A stretch of 64,000 nt of DNA from Ardenticatenaceae bacterium (GCA_011525915.1 WYBM01000052.1:18069-82068); one strand, 5' to 3'; counted from the first letter of the stretch, positions 8,263 through 17,898 are shown. Notes: generated from the letters alone by a model not told the origin. Translations and numbers: made by a program.

Positions 8263-8505
8263 ATGAACCGCCTTGTCATGCTATTCTTTGGATTGTACTT
8301 GTTGTCTGCTTGCTGGTCACCAAAGCCTGATGTCCCCAATACACCTGACGTATTAACCCCATTACCACCTACACCTACCTGCTTTGTTGTTATCAACATG
8401 ACCAGCGAGTCAGTTGTCATGCCGCAGCTGGAGCCGACCCCGGCGGCCTATTTTACGGGACAAACGGTTGAGGGCATGATAACAGGCGGTCAGTGCTGGT
8501 TTTGA
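8263..8505 (+). CDS. Small predicted lipoprotein
   Basis: This 80-residue protein has a short hydrophobic signal and a good lipobox, LLSAC, with the lipidated cysteine at residue 17. A Pro/Thr-rich stretch follows (PNTPDVLTPLPPTPT), then about 40 residues with no recognised domain, including two cysteines. It would be anchored on the outer face of the membrane. It is divergent from the phosphoesterase gene and has a -10-like box 6 bases before its ATG, suggesting a leaderless message. No function can be assigned. Confidence 0.55.
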   Translation: MNRLVMLFFGLYLLSACWSPKPDVPNTPDVLTPLPPTPTCFVVINMTSESVVMPQLEPTPAAYFTGQTVEGMITGGQCWF

Positions 8506-8618
8506 GACGACGTACACCATTCAGATAACGGTGCCGGGAACCCCGCAGCCATAAGGATCAAAAACGGAATAATTTGCAGATATAGCAGAATGCGTACAAC
8601 AGTTTTGCCGGTGAGTGG

Positions 8619-8647
8619 TTGACAATTCTGGCGTTAGTCGCTATTAT
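8619..8647 (+). promoter_or_regulatory. Promoter of the arsR-type gene
   Basis: Consensus TTGACA (8619-8624) and TATTAT (8642-8647) are separated by an optimal 17 bases. The -10 box overlaps the left arm of the operator at 8645-8666, so a bound repressor would block polymerase. Confidence 0.75.
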
Positions 8648-8666
8648 ATCGTAATTATACGATATA
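8645..8666 (+). promoter_or_regulatory. ArsR-family operator 1 (22-bp inverted repeat)
   Basis: Perfect 9-bp arms TATATCGTA and TACGATATA flank the centre ATTA. The repeat lies between the -10 box and the ribosome site AAGGAG of the regulator gene at 8677. The core ATCGT-6-ACGAT recurs at 9041-9056 before the permease gene. Confidence 0.75.
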
Positions 8667-8676
8667 AGGAGTTGTA

Positions 8677-8994
8677 ATGACCCATCTCATCCCGGAGCCA
8701 TGTTGTACTTTAGATATTTCTGGGGAAAAGCAGGCAAAATTGGTAGCCATGTTCAAAGCTCTAGGAAACCCTATTCGCTTTGAAATTATGAAATTCCTGG
8801 TAACACATCCCGGCTGTATTACCGGCGATATTGTGGCCTACCTGCCTATTGCCCAGGCCACAGTGTCTCAACATTTAAAGGTACTGCGCGAAGCCGGTTG
8901 GATTGAGGGCATTATCAGCGGCCCCGCTACCAACTACTGCCTGCATGAAGCCAACATCACCTGGTTCCGGCAAAAAGTGGGCGAAATATTTTAG
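8677..8994 (+). CDS. ArsR/SmtB-family winged-helix repressor
   Basis: The 105-residue repressor has the typical ArsR helix-turn-helix in ALGNPIRFEIMKFL ... QATVSQHLKVLREAGWIEG. Near the N-terminus it carries an adjacent cysteine pair (PEPCCTLD), and further cysteines occur at PGCITG and NYCLHE. Cysteines in these positions are candidates for arsenite or another thiophilic ligand, though the site differs from the classic CxC of E. coli ArsR. It has its own consensus promoter with an overlapping operator, so negative autoregulation is likely. A second operator before the following permease gene indicates that it controls both. Confidence 0.9.
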   Translation: MTHLIPEPCCTLDISGEKQAKLVAMFKALGNPIRFEIMKFLVTHPGCITGDIVAYLPIAQATVSQHLKVLREAGWIEGIISGPATNYCLHEANITWFRQKVGEIF

Positions 8995-9040
8995 TCAAAT
9001 GCCTTTCACCTGGCAGGCATAAATTTTTTTGGGTATCAAA

Positions 9041-9056
9041 ATCGTAAAAAAACGAT
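9041..9056 (+). promoter_or_regulatory. ArsR-family operator 2, before permease gene
   Basis: ATCGT and ACGAT are separated by six A residues, exactly the arm sequence and spacing of the core of operator 1. The site sits 13 bases before the permease ATG, over or next to its ribosome site AAAGGA. Confidence 0.7.
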
Positions 9057-9069
9057 AAAGGATTGCGAC

Positions 9070-10146
9070 ATGATTGACCAACTCACTATTATTTTCTTGT
9101 TCATGGTAGACAGCTTCCTAAAAATATGGCCTTATTTACTCATTACCATCCCACTGGCTGTCGTGGTAAACCTATCAGGCGCGTCACGGTATATCCACCG
9201 GGCCTTTGCCACCCGTCCGTTGGTGGCTATTGTTCTGGCCACGGCCGTGGGCGCGTTCAGCCCATTTTGCTCGTGTGGGGTCATTCCCATCGTGGCCTCG
9301 CTGCTCATTGGCGGGGTGCCTTTGGCTCCGGTGATGGCCTTCTGGATTGCTTCCCCCTCTATGGACCCTGAGATTTTCTTTTTGAGCGTAGGGGTGCTGG
9401 GTTGGGAAATGGCTGTCTGGCGGCTGGCAGGCACCCTGGTGCTGAGCCTGAGTGCCGGTTTTCTGACCCATTTCATGGGGCAAAGGGGATGGTTGGGCCG
9501 CCAGATTTTGCGCGAAAATCACGAAACACAGGTACGCAGCACGCGCCGCCTGCTGCAAGAGGGCTGGCAGTGGGTGAAAACACAAACCACCATGGCTTTT
9601 TCGGCTAATCAGGCGGCTACGGCCGCGCCGGGTTCCCTCTTGTTGGCCGTGCCGGTGACGGCCGTGGCCACAAGTGACAGCGGCTGTGGTGACAGCAGCT
9701 GCAGCGCTGAGGCCAGTGGCAGCTGCGCATTACAGCCAGCCACTTTCCGGCAAAGATTGTGGCGTGAAACGTGGTCGGCTACCCAGATGGTGGTGAAATT
9801 TATGGCCCTGGCTTTCTTTTTGGAGGCGGTCATTTTGCTCTTTGTGCCGCAAGCATGGATCATCGGCGTGTTGGGAGAGCAAAACCAGTGGGCTATTCCT
9901 GTTGCGGCTTTATTAGGGGTGCCTGTTTACACCAGCAACCTCACTGCCCTGCCTTTGATTGGCGGTTTGTTGGCCCAGGGCATGAATCCGGGAGCCGCGC
10001 TGGCCTTTCTCATCGCTGGGCCAACGACGACGCTGCCAGCTATGGCCGCGGTCTGGGGGTTGGTCACGCGGCGCGTTTTTGCCCTCTATGTGTTATTAGC
10101 ATTGGTGGGGGCTGTGGCCGTGGGCCTGCTTTACAGCCTGGTATAA
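9070..10146 (+). CDS. ArsP-like permease (COG0701, UPF0718)
   Basis: This integral membrane permease has about eight predicted helices. It carries the family signature PFCSCGVIP at about residue 75, in the second hydrophobic block, and a matching second half (VPVYTSNLTALPLIGGLL). ArsP members export organoarsenicals; others in the family have unknown thiol-reactive or metal substrates. The central loop (about residues 195-222) is rich in cysteine (SGCGDSSCSAEASGSC) and may bind the substrate or a metal. It lies 75 bases downstream of the ArsR-type regulator and has its own copy of the operator. Arsenic efflux is inferred from family and context; no arsC or arsM gene is adjacent. Confidence 0.85.
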   Translation: MIDQLTIIFLFMVDSFLKIWPYLLITIPLAVVVNLSGASRYIHRAFATRPLVAIVLATAVGAFSPFCSCGVIPIVASLLIGGVPLAPVMAFWIASPSMDPEIFFLSVGVLGWEMAVWRLAGTLVLSLSAGFLTHFMGQRGWLGRQILRENHETQVRSTRRLLQEGWQWVKTQTTMAFSANQAATAAPGSLLLAVPVTAVATSDSGCGDSSCSAEASGSCALQPATFRQRLWRETWSATQMVVKFMALAFFLEAVILLFVPQAWIIGVLGEQNQWAIPVAALLGVPVYTSNLTALPLIGGLLAQGMNPGAALAFLIAGPTTTLPAMAAVWGLVTRRVFALYVLLALVGAVAVGLLYSLV

Positions 10147-10187
10147 CGTGCAGAAACCCGCCATGATAACTGGCCTCAAGGTTGGCA

Positions 10188-12218
10188 TCACGCCAATAAT
10201 TCATCTAGTACGGCCGTTAACCGCTCCAATTCTTGCTGGGCGGCCATCGCTTCTTGTTGCAGTTCCATGATCCGGGCTTCATCCCCGGCCATTTCGGCGC
10301 GGCGTAGATCGTAATCCAGCTGATCCAGCCATGCTTCTGTTTCTTCCACCTGCTCCCGCACGTCACGGAGGCGGCGGCTCTGATCACGTCGTTCTGCTTT
10401 GCGGGGACCGGGAGCGGGTGGTTGAATCTCTTCTACCCAGCTCAAATCTATTGGTTGGGCTGCTTTATCGGCTGCAGGTAAAATAACCTTGGCAGACACG
10501 GCCGTATTACCACCCTCTCGTGCTGCCAGGAATGTCTGGTAGGGACCATCAAAAACGTGCAGATGGCCGTCGCGCAGTTCCCAAATTTGGGTCGCCAACC
10601 GGTCTACCAGGTAACGATCATGGGACACAAGCACAATGGTGCCCTCAAACTGTTCTAATACCGCTTGCAGTACCTCTTGAGAGGGAATGTCCAGGTGGTT
10701 GGTGGGTTCATCCAGCAGCAGGAAGTTGGCACCGTCCAGGGCCAGCAGAGCCAAGGCCAGCCGCCCACGCTCACCACCGCTCAGGTCACCTACCTGCTTA
10801 AACACATCATCACCACGAAACAGGTACTGCGCCAGGTAGTTACGGGCCTCGGCTACCTGCATGGGCTTATGGGCCAGCACTTCATCTAGCACCCGCCGGG
10901 CCAAGTTTAACTGTTCATGCCCCTGGGCAAAGTAGCCACGAATCAGGCCATCGCCAAAGCGCAGCTTGCCATGGAGCGGGCTGATCTCGCCTAGAAGGGT
11001 GCGCAGGCAGGTGCTCTTGCCGCTGCCATTGGGGCCAATGAGGGCCGCGCAGTCCAACCGTTCCAGGTGCAGATCATCACTGGTGAAGAGGGGGCTGCCA
11101 GGGTAGCCTACTTCCAGCCGTTTGCTGCGCAGTACAAAACGGCCGCTGCGCTGTTCTGGTTTCAGGCGGATGTTAAGTTTGGGGTGGCGGGTGGTGGGCG
11201 GGGGCAGGTCACGCAGGCGTTGGGCGGCCTCGTTAGCGCTCAGTGTACGGGCACGTTCGCCAATTTGCAGCCAGCGTTTGCCCTGCACGGCCGTGACGCC
11301 AAATTCCTCAATGAGCATCATGTCCCGTGTTAGCCGTTTAAGCTTGCCCTTGGCAATGTCTGTGTTGCCCCCGGCGATGTTTTTGCGAATGAATGCCAGC
11401 TCACTTTCCAGCCGCGCTTTTTCAGCCTGGAACAGCGCTTCTTCGTGGGCCCATTCTTGTTCGCGTTGTTGGATATAGCTGGTGTAGGCACCTTTGTAAC
11501 TCTTAAGGGCCAGGGGAGTGAGCTCCCAAATATGGGTGACAACACGGTCTAAAAAATAGCGGTCATGGCTGACGATCAGCAGTGTACCGGGCCAGGCGCG
11601 TAAGGTGGCTTCCAGCCATTCCACGGCCGTCACATCCAGGTGATTGGTTGGCTCGTCTAGAATCAGCAGGTCAGGCTGTTCTAGCAGCAGACGGCCCAAC
11701 AAGATACGTGTCTTTTGCCCGCCGCTGAGATGGGCCAGGGGGGTTTCCCAGGTATCGGGGGCAAAGCCCAGCCCTTGCAACACCCGCTTGATCTCATGCT
11801 GGTATTGGTAGCCACCGCCCATGTCATAGGCTTCCTGAATACGGCCGTACTCTGCCAGTATGGCTGTTGATGTTTCTTCCGCTGCCAGGCGTGTTTCCAA
11901 GTCACGCAGCTGTGCTTCCTGGGCGACCAGCGTGGCAAAAACAGTTAGCATTTCCTCATAAACGGTATTGTCTTGCCCGGCAAAGGTCAGCACGGCTTCT
12001 TGTTGTAAATAACCCAGTGTCAGATCAGGCGCACGGACCACACGGCCAGCAGAGGCTTCTTGCCGCCCGGCTATGATTTGCAGGAACGTGGTTTTGCCGC
12101 AGCCGTTTGGCCCCACCAGCCCTACACGCTCCTTTTTCATGAGCCGGGCGTTAATGTCCTCAAACAGGTCATCAGCGCCAAATGATTGGGCCAACCCTTT
12201 AGCTTCCAAAACGATCAT
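10188..12218 (-). CDS. ABC-F family ATPase
   Basis: This 676-residue cytoplasmic protein has two ABC domains and no membrane segments. Walker A motifs are GPNGCGKTT and GPNGSGKST, signatures are LSGGQKTR and LSGGERGR, and Walker B/ABC-F motifs LDEPTNHLD occur in both halves. A linker of about 80 charged residues separates the domains, as in ribosome-associated ABC-F factors (Uup, YdiF, EttA group). The C-terminal tail is a charged coiled coil (about 610-676). ABC-F proteins act at the ribosomal E site in translation or antibiotic protection; which role applies here is unknown. It lies 21 bases upstream of the sensor kinase gene on the same strand. Confidence 0.92.
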   Translation of the reverse strand: MIVLEAKGLAQSFGADDLFEDINARLMKKERVGLVGPNGCGKTTFLQIIAGRQEASAGRVVRAPDLTLGYLQQEAVLTFAGQDNTVYEEMLTVFATLVAQEAQLRDLETRLAAEETSTAILAEYGRIQEAYDMGGGYQYQHEIKRVLQGLGFAPDTWETPLAHLSGGQKTRILLGRLLLEQPDLLILDEPTNHLDVTAVEWLEATLRAWPGTLLIVSHDRYFLDRVVTHIWELTPLALKSYKGAYTSYIQQREQEWAHEEALFQAEKARLESELAFIRKNIAGGNTDIAKGKLKRLTRDMMLIEEFGVTAVQGKRWLQIGERARTLSANEAAQRLRDLPPPTTRHPKLNIRLKPEQRSGRFVLRSKRLEVGYPGSPLFTSDDLHLERLDCAALIGPNGSGKSTCLRTLLGEISPLHGKLRFGDGLIRGYFAQGHEQLNLARRVLDEVLAHKPMQVAEARNYLAQYLFRGDDVFKQVGDLSGGERGRLALALLALDGANFLLLDEPTNHLDIPSQEVLQAVLEQFEGTIVLVSHDRYLVDRLATQIWELRDGHLHVFDGPYQTFLAAREGGNTAVSAKVILPAADKAAQPIDLSWVEEIQPPAPGPRKAERRDQSRRLRDVREQVEETEAWLDQLDYDLRRAEMAGDEARIMELQQEAMAAQQELERLTAVLDELLA

Positions 12219-12239
12219 GGTGAATAATGATACCGTTAC

Positions 12240-15041
12240 CTAGGGATCATTGGCAACGGGCATTTCAGCGGGAGCCCGGTTTAGGGGGAGGGTGACAATG
12301 AAGGTAGAGCCAACGCTGGGGGTGCTTTGGGCAGTGATATGGCCGCCATGCCTTTCAACGATGCGGCGACAGACGGCCAGGCCAATACCGGTGCCTTCAT
12401 ATTCAGAACGGCCGTGCAGCCGTTGAAACAGGGTGAAAATTCGGTCTAGATATTTTTCATCGAAGCCAATACCATTGTCACCTACCTGAATCTGGCAATG
12501 GCCTGTTGGTAGTGTCTTGGCAGAGACGTGCACCAAAGGTGGTTCATTGGGCTTGTGATACTTTATGGCATTGCTGAGTAAGTTTTGGAAGAGCTGGCGC
12601 ATTTGGGTGGGGTCGCCCTGGATGATAGGCAGGGGGTCTATTTGCACACGGCCGTTTACCGTTATCATCTGAGGTTCCAGATCATCCATCACCTCTTGTA
12701 AAATACGCTCCAGATCAACCGACATGAACGGATCTTGCCGGGTCATCACCCGTGAAAAGGCCAGCAGGTCTTCAATTAGTGATTGCATGCGTGCGGCCGC
12801 ACTTTGCATCCGGCGCAAGTAATCTCGCCCCCGGTCATCAAATACGTTGTTGTAACGCAGTGCCAGACGATCGCCAAACATCTGAATCTTGCGCAGCGGT
12901 TCCTGTAAATCATGCGAAGAAACGTAGGCAAAAATTTCCAGTTCCCGGTTACTGCGTTCCAACTCGGCCGTATAGATCTTTAACTGCTCTTCAGCATTAC
13001 GCCGTTCTAAAATCTCTTGCTGTGCGGCATCATACAGGCGAGCATTTTCAATGGCTACGGCCAGTTGGGCAGCGACGGCTTGCAGGGTGAAAATGTCATC
13101 CTGGTTAAATGCATTGGGTCGGGCGCTTTGGGTATCCAGCACACCAATGATATTGCTTTTTAGCTTGATAGGTACGGCCGCTTCAGACAACGTCTCGATA
13201 TTGCTCAACTCGGCGTGATAACGTGAGTCTTGCCGGACATCCTGCACCAATACCGGCTCACCATGCTGTGCCACCCAGCCGGTGATGCCCTCGCCTACTT
13301 TTAATAATTTTCGCCCTTCTAACGGCTTCAGCGAGGACAGCGATGTGGCCCTGAGGACGACATGGTCGTCTTCAATCAGCCGGATGACGACATTGTAATA
13401 CTTAAATGTTTCACTAATAAGCTGAACAGATTGATGCAATAATTCATCCAGGGCCAGGATTGCTGTGGCCCGACGGCCTACCTGGGCAATAAGGGCCAGA
13501 CTGGTAGCCCGTTCACGTAATTCGTTTTCTGCCTTTTTGCGTTCGCTGACGTCTTGTTTTATAGAAACAAAATTGGTGATATCACCCGACGCGTCAAAAA
13601 CGGGGGTGATGGACGTTTCTTCCAGGTAGCGTGTGCCATCTTTGCGCTGGTTCACCAATTCCCCGCGCCATATACTGCCTCCCAAAATCGTTTCCCAAAA
13701 CTGTTCAAAAAATTCCGGCGGCTGCACGCCGGAATTTAAGAACCGCATATTCTGGCCGCTAATTTCTGCCAGTGTATAACCGGTAAGACGGGTGAAAGCC
13801 GGGTTTATCCATTGTACTGATCCATTTGGGTCAGTGATGACAATGGCGTTAGCGGCCGCTTCCAGAGCGGTAGACTGCAATTGCAGTTGTTCTTCGGCCT
13901 GTTTGCGTGCCGTAATATCACGAGCAATGGCATTAATATAATTTAGGTTGCCGTATTGGTCGAAGTATCCGTTGACAGTCCATAACATGGCGTAAACGTT
14001 ACCTGTGTGACTGACCAGACGGTATTCAAACGTTGTGCTGCTGGTGTGCCCCCTGATCCATTCGTTAAAGGTTCCCTGGGTACGTGCATGATCATCGGGG
14101 TGAATAAAATCGAAACAGGAGCGGCCAATAAGCTCTTCCAGGCTCAAACCATAAACACGTTCGGCGGTATGGTTGGTGTAGATGAAGCGGCCGGTTATGT
14201 CTAGCTGGATGATGAGATCATCTGTGCCTTCAACGAAGTCACGGTATTTTTCTTCACTTTGCCGCAGCGCCGCTTCGGTAAGCCGCTGCTCGGCAATATG
14301 GGCGGTGAGATCAGCCACAGTTTGCTCTAACTGGCTGATGAGGGTATTGACGGTATGTTGTAAATCACCAATTTCGTCATGTCTGATAGGCTCGTCAATG
14401 CGTGCCGAGAGGTGGCCCTTTTGGGCGGCATACAACACGTGGAGTACGGCCGTGATCCGGTCTAAAATCATCAACCTAAAAGAGAGGGTAATAATGACCG
14501 ACGTCAGCCCAATAATAAAGGCGGCACTGAGCGTAAAGGTCTTGATCAATTCATTCTTTTGTGTCTGAGTGCCGGTAGAAGCTACCTTCATGTATAAAAA
14601 AAAGAGAATATCTTCTCCGTCATCGCTGAAGACAGGTGAGATGCTTGTGAGTGTGTTTGTGGTGGGCAGGAGCACATCCCCTTCGCTGGCCTGTGCTAAC
14701 CAGGCAGGGTCAATACCATCTGTGTCTGCCAACACTCTGCCACGGGCAGCCGGGTCTATGGATTGGAGAATGACAAAACTCTTGGGGGAGATGAGCATGC
14801 TGCCCAACACAGGCGCCCCCACCAGTTGTTCTAAAGTCTCCTGGTTCCCTATAATATCTAAATTGCTGTGGTTAGCCGCAATCATAGAGGCTGGCAGCAG
14901 AATTTGTTTTTTCAGATGGCTATCAATATCTTTAGAAAACTGCCGGGCGATAACAACACCAACCACAATCAACACTAACAGCTCAATTAAGATGATGAGC
15001 GTACCAATTTTCAGAGTTAAACTGCGGCGGATAGAGTTCAT
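12240..15041 (-). CDS. Membrane sensor histidine kinase (HAMP-PAS-PAS-GAF-HisKA-HATPase)
   Basis: The 933-residue kinase starts with one membrane helix (about 11-33), an extracellular sensing region (34-165) and a second helix (167-190). These lead into HAMP (to about 245), PAS (about 262-380), a second PAS (about 385-505, preceded by a PAC-type RDITARKQAEEQ), and GAF (about 515-665). The phosphoacceptor is His710 in SSHDLQEPLRK. The ATPase domain has the N box QNLLSNAIKY and G boxes GDNGIGFD and GTGIGLAV. No response regulator is adjacent, so the partner is unknown. This kinase type commonly integrates several signals through phosphorelay to free-standing receivers such as those at 30.3, 31.9 and 62.4 kb. 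Confidence 0.93.
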   Translation of the reverse strand: MNSIRRSLTLKIGTLIILIELLVLIVVGVVIARQFSKDIDSHLKKQILLPASMIAANHSNLDIIGNQETLEQLVGAPVLGSMLISPKSFVILQSIDPAARGRVLADTDGIDPAWLAQASEGDVLLPTTNTLTSISPVFSDDGEDILFFLYMKVASTGTQTQKNELIKTFTLSAAFIIGLTSVIITLSFRLMILDRITAVLHVLYAAQKGHLSARIDEPIRHDEIGDLQHTVNTLISQLEQTVADLTAHIAEQRLTEAALRQSEEKYRDFVEGTDDLIIQLDITGRFIYTNHTAERVYGLSLEELIGRSCFDFIHPDDHARTQGTFNEWIRGHTSSTTFEYRLVSHTGNVYAMLWTVNGYFDQYGNLNYINAIARDITARKQAEEQLQLQSTALEAAANAIVITDPNGSVQWINPAFTRLTGYTLAEISGQNMRFLNSGVQPPEFFEQFWETILGGSIWRGELVNQRKDGTRYLEETSITPVFDASGDITNFVSIKQDVSERKKAENELRERATSLALIAQVGRRATAILALDELLHQSVQLISETFKYYNVVIRLIEDDHVVLRATSLSSLKPLEGRKLLKVGEGITGWVAQHGEPVLVQDVRQDSRYHAELSNIETLSEAAVPIKLKSNIIGVLDTQSARPNAFNQDDIFTLQAVAAQLAVAIENARLYDAAQQEILERRNAEEQLKIYTAELERSNRELEIFAYVSSHDLQEPLRKIQMFGDRLALRYNNVFDDRGRDYLRRMQSAAARMQSLIEDLLAFSRVMTRQDPFMSVDLERILQEVMDDLEPQMITVNGRVQIDPLPIIQGDPTQMRQLFQNLLSNAIKYHKPNEPPLVHVSAKTLPTGHCQIQVGDNGIGFDEKYLDRIFTLFQRLHGRSEYEGTGIGLAVCRRIVERHGGHITAQSTPSVGSTFIVTLPLNRAPAEMPVANDP

Positions 15042-15311
15042 AGTTTTAAGAATGCCAGTAAATGTGGGATTCTCTGACCCTTATGCAAATACTATTTTTA
15101 TAGAGTAGCTGACTATTGGCGGCCATAAGCATTGATAAACAGCAGCCAAACAATGGCCAGATCAAGCAATTTTATATTACCATTATGGTCCTGTTTCCCC
15201 AATGGGAAAAAGAGAGGATTGCCGCCGCACAGATACACGGCCGTGCCTCTATGATAACTAACCAGCTTTTATGACCTCAGGCGCGGGCAGCTGCCAATAA
15301 GATAAGCATAG

Positions 15312-16685
15312 TTACCCTAAAATTTTGCCTGGATTTAGAATGTTATGGGGATCAAACATCGTTTTGATCTGGCGCATAACATCCACAGCTGCCTCGCCGT
15401 GCTCTTGGACCATGTACTTTTGTTTGCCAATGCCTACACCATGTTCGCCCGTGCAGGTGCCATCCAGGTTGATGGCTTTTTGTACTACGTGATCATTAAA
15501 ACGCTGCAAATCGGCCTGCTGGCGAGGGCTGTCTGGGGGGGCAAAAACAACGGTGTGTAAGTTGCCATCTCCGGCGTGGCCAAAGAGCGCGCCGTTGATG
15601 TTCATCGTTTCCATGAGCCCGGCCGTAAACGTGGCCAGGTCCGGATAGCGGGAAATAGGCACAGAGACATCAGTGATCAGATATGTTTCCTTTGGATGAG
15701 CGCGGAAGAGGATTTCACCTAGTTGATGACGGCCGTGCCACAAACGGTCCCGTTCATCTCGCCCTACGCCTGCCTCAAAACGGGTCGCGCCACAGTCTGC
15801 ACAAACGTCCCGTACCAGGGCCAACTCTGTGTGCAATGCCTCGGCTGTGGCTCCGTGAAATTCCATCAACAACGTAGGGGCAACAGGTAGATTGATAGTG
15901 CTATCCTGGTTCATGTAAGTAACCGCCGCCGCGTCTAGCAGTTCCAACGCCGCTGGGCCGAGGCCAGCACCGATGATGCTAAAAACAGCCTCTGCGGCCT
16001 TGGCCGTGTGGCTGAATGTGGCCAGCACGGCGCTAAAATGCTCCGGTAAGGGGGTTAGCTTCAGAGTAGCTTCGGTGACCAACCCCAGGGTGCCTTCAGA
16101 GCCGACAATGAGGTGTGTCAGGTCATACCCGGCAGATTGTTTCACAGAGCGGGAGCCGGTGCGAATGACTTTACCATTGGCCAGCACTACTTCCAGCGCC
16201 AAGGTGTTGTCTCGGGTAGCCCCGTACCTGACGGTGCGTGTGCCGGCTGCATTGTTGCCGATCATGCCGCCGATGCTGGCATTGGCGCCTGGATCAGGCG
16301 CAAAAAAGAGGCCAAACTGCCCCAGGATTTTGTTCATGTCCTTATAGAAGATACCTGGCTGCACCACTACCTGAAAATCCTCGGCGTGAATGGCTAGAAT
16401 CTGGTTCATGCGCTGAAAATTGACCACGATGCCGCCGTGCACGGGAATGGGGTTCCCTTCCAGGCTGCTGCCTGCCCCCCAGCCCACGATGGGAATATGT
16501 CGGGTATTGGCCAACTTAAGGATGGCGCTGACCTCGGCCGTAGTTTGGGGCCAGATGACAGCATCAGGCAGGTGGGCGGCATGGGGAGATTGGTCACGGC
16601 CGTGCAGTGCCCGGTCCGCATCCGTCACCGAAACGCGTTCGGCATCCAGAATTTCCGTTAAAGCGGCGATCACTTCCATGTCCAT
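15312..16685 (-). CDS. FAD-binding oxidase, glycolate oxidase GlcD / D-lactate dehydrogenase type
   Basis: This flavoprotein oxidises a 2-hydroxy acid such as glycolate or D-lactate. The N-terminal FAD_binding_4 domain shows PIVGWGAGSSLEGN and GANASIGGMIGNNAAGTRT. The C-terminal FAD-oxidase domain shows the family end motif CTGEHGVGIGKQKYM and the metal-binding region FGHAGDGNLH. Length is normal for a single-subunit GlcD or Dld. The third codon (16685) is taken as start because GGAGG overlaps the first ATG at 16691 and lies 6 bases before the second. No glcE or glcF genes are adjacent. The next upstream gene on this strand is the aldo/keto reductase, 42 bases away. Confidence 0.88.
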   Translation of the reverse strand: MDMEVIAALTEILDAERVSVTDADRALHGRDQSPHAAHLPDAVIWPQTTAEVSAILKLANTRHIPIVGWGAGSSLEGNPIPVHGGIVVNFQRMNQILAIHAEDFQVVVQPGIFYKDMNKILGQFGLFFAPDPGANASIGGMIGNNAAGTRTVRYGATRDNTLALEVVLANGKVIRTGSRSVKQSAGYDLTHLIVGSEGTLGLVTEATLKLTPLPEHFSAVLATFSHTAKAAEAVFSIIGAGLGPAALELLDAAAVTYMNQDSTINLPVAPTLLMEFHGATAEALHTELALVRDVCADCGATRFEAGVGRDERDRLWHGRHQLGEILFRAHPKETYLITDVSVPISRYPDLATFTAGLMETMNINGALFGHAGDGNLHTVVFAPPDSPRQQADLQRFNDHVVQKAINLDGTCTGEHGVGIGKQKYMVQEHGEAAVDVMRQIKTMFDPHNILNPGKILG

Positions 16686-16727
16686 CTTCATCCTCCTAAG
16701 GGGGTAGAGGCGCCAGGCTTAGTGCCT

Positions 16728-17675
16728 CTACGAACTGCTCAAAATATTATCAATGGCAGTGATGACATCCTCCGTTAAGGTCACATCGGCGGCAGCCACA
16801 TTGTCTACCACCTGTGACGGCCGTGTGGCACTGGTGATGGCACTGTTTACCCCAGTGTGGCGCAGTGTCCAGGCCAGCGCCAACTGCGCGCGTGTGATGC
16901 CCAATTCATCGGCAATCGGCTTCAGGCGGCGCACCTTGGCCACGTTTTTGTCACTGGCGAACCGCTCTTTGGCCCACGCTTCACGATCAAAGCGTGTGTC
17001 CGGACCGATGCCCTGATCATACTTACCGGTCAGCAGCCCCATGGCCAGCGGCGAGAAGACCACCAGCCCCACGCCGTTTGGCTCGGTCATGGGCAGCAGC
17101 TCTTCTTCTACACGCTCCCGGTACACCATCGAATAATGCGGTTGTTCGGCCTTTGGTTCATACAGGTTGTATTTTTGACAGATATGCAGCAGTTCCTGAA
17201 TTTGCCCTGCTTCCCATTCCGATGTTCCCCAATAGAGCACTTTGCCCTGGCGAATGAGATCGGTCATAGCCCGGGCCGTTTCCAGAATGGGCGTTTCTGG
17301 GTCTGGCCGGTGGCAAAAGTAGATGTCTACATAGTCGGTTTGCAGCCGTTGCAAGCTCTTGTCTATGCTTTCTATGATGTGCTTGCGGGATAATCCCCGG
17401 TCATTCACATCATCACTCATGGGCCAGAAAAGTTTGGTAGAGATGACAAGGGTATGGCGCGGGAACTGCCTGAGCAGCTGCCCCATTTGCCTTTCAGCGC
17501 CTCCCTTGCCGTAGATGTCAGCCAGGTCAAAGAAGTTAATGCCTTGTTCGTAAGCGGTGAGAATGATTTGCCGGGCAGCGTCAGCGGCCACCTTGCCTTC
17601 ACCAAAGTTAATCCAGCCGCCCAGGGCTATGGTGCTGACCTTCATCCCCGCGTTACCCAATCTGCGATACTGCAT
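16728..17675 (-). CDS. Aldo/keto reductase (K+ channel beta subunit-like)
   Basis: This NADPH-dependent reductase has a TIM-barrel fold and 315 residues from the ATG preceded by GGAGG. It carries the catalytic block NFFDLADIYGKGGAE with Asp/Tyr, the DYVDIYFCHRPD strand and the C-terminal cofactor pattern VNSAITSATRPSQV. The start YRRLGNAGMKVSTIALGGW is typical of the channel-beta / YghZ branch, which reduces aldehydes such as methylglyoxal. The physiological substrate is not predictable. A longer open frame upstream is ignored because it lacks family similarity. It may be co-transcribed with the GlcD-type oxidase. Confidence 0.88.
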   Translation of the reverse strand: MQYRRLGNAGMKVSTIALGGWINFGEGKVAADAARQIILTAYEQGINFFDLADIYGKGGAERQMGQLLRQFPRHTLVISTKLFWPMSDDVNDRGLSRKHIIESIDKSLQRLQTDYVDIYFCHRPDPETPILETARAMTDLIRQGKVLYWGTSEWEAGQIQELLHICQKYNLYEPKAEQPHYSMVYRERVEEELLPMTEPNGVGLVVFSPLAMGLLTGKYDQGIGPDTRFDREAWAKERFASDKNVAKVRRLKPIADELGITRAQLALAWTLRHTGVNSAITSATRPSQVVDNVAAADVTLTEDVITAIDNILSSS

Positions 17676-17898
17676 GAGGTTCCTCCAATGATGTAATATC
17701 GTTTCTGTTATAGCACGAAATAGAGGGCAGGGGTACGGCCGTTTTCCATTCCTTCCCCTCTTCGTTATAATCTCTTTATCATGCAGGCCTTTAGTGAGAT
17801 GGTTTAAAATACTCCCAACTACCCCAGAAGAGATCACTATCATGATCCTGCCAGATCGTCAACACCCCGGCGCCATTGCAGATTGTTGAAGTTGGTGG

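Noticed and set aside
15042..15311. Possible small gene between the large kinase and the GlcD-type oxidase
   Set aside because: Only short frames without ribosome sites or similarity; the 270 bases hold a possible promoter and nothing else I can support.
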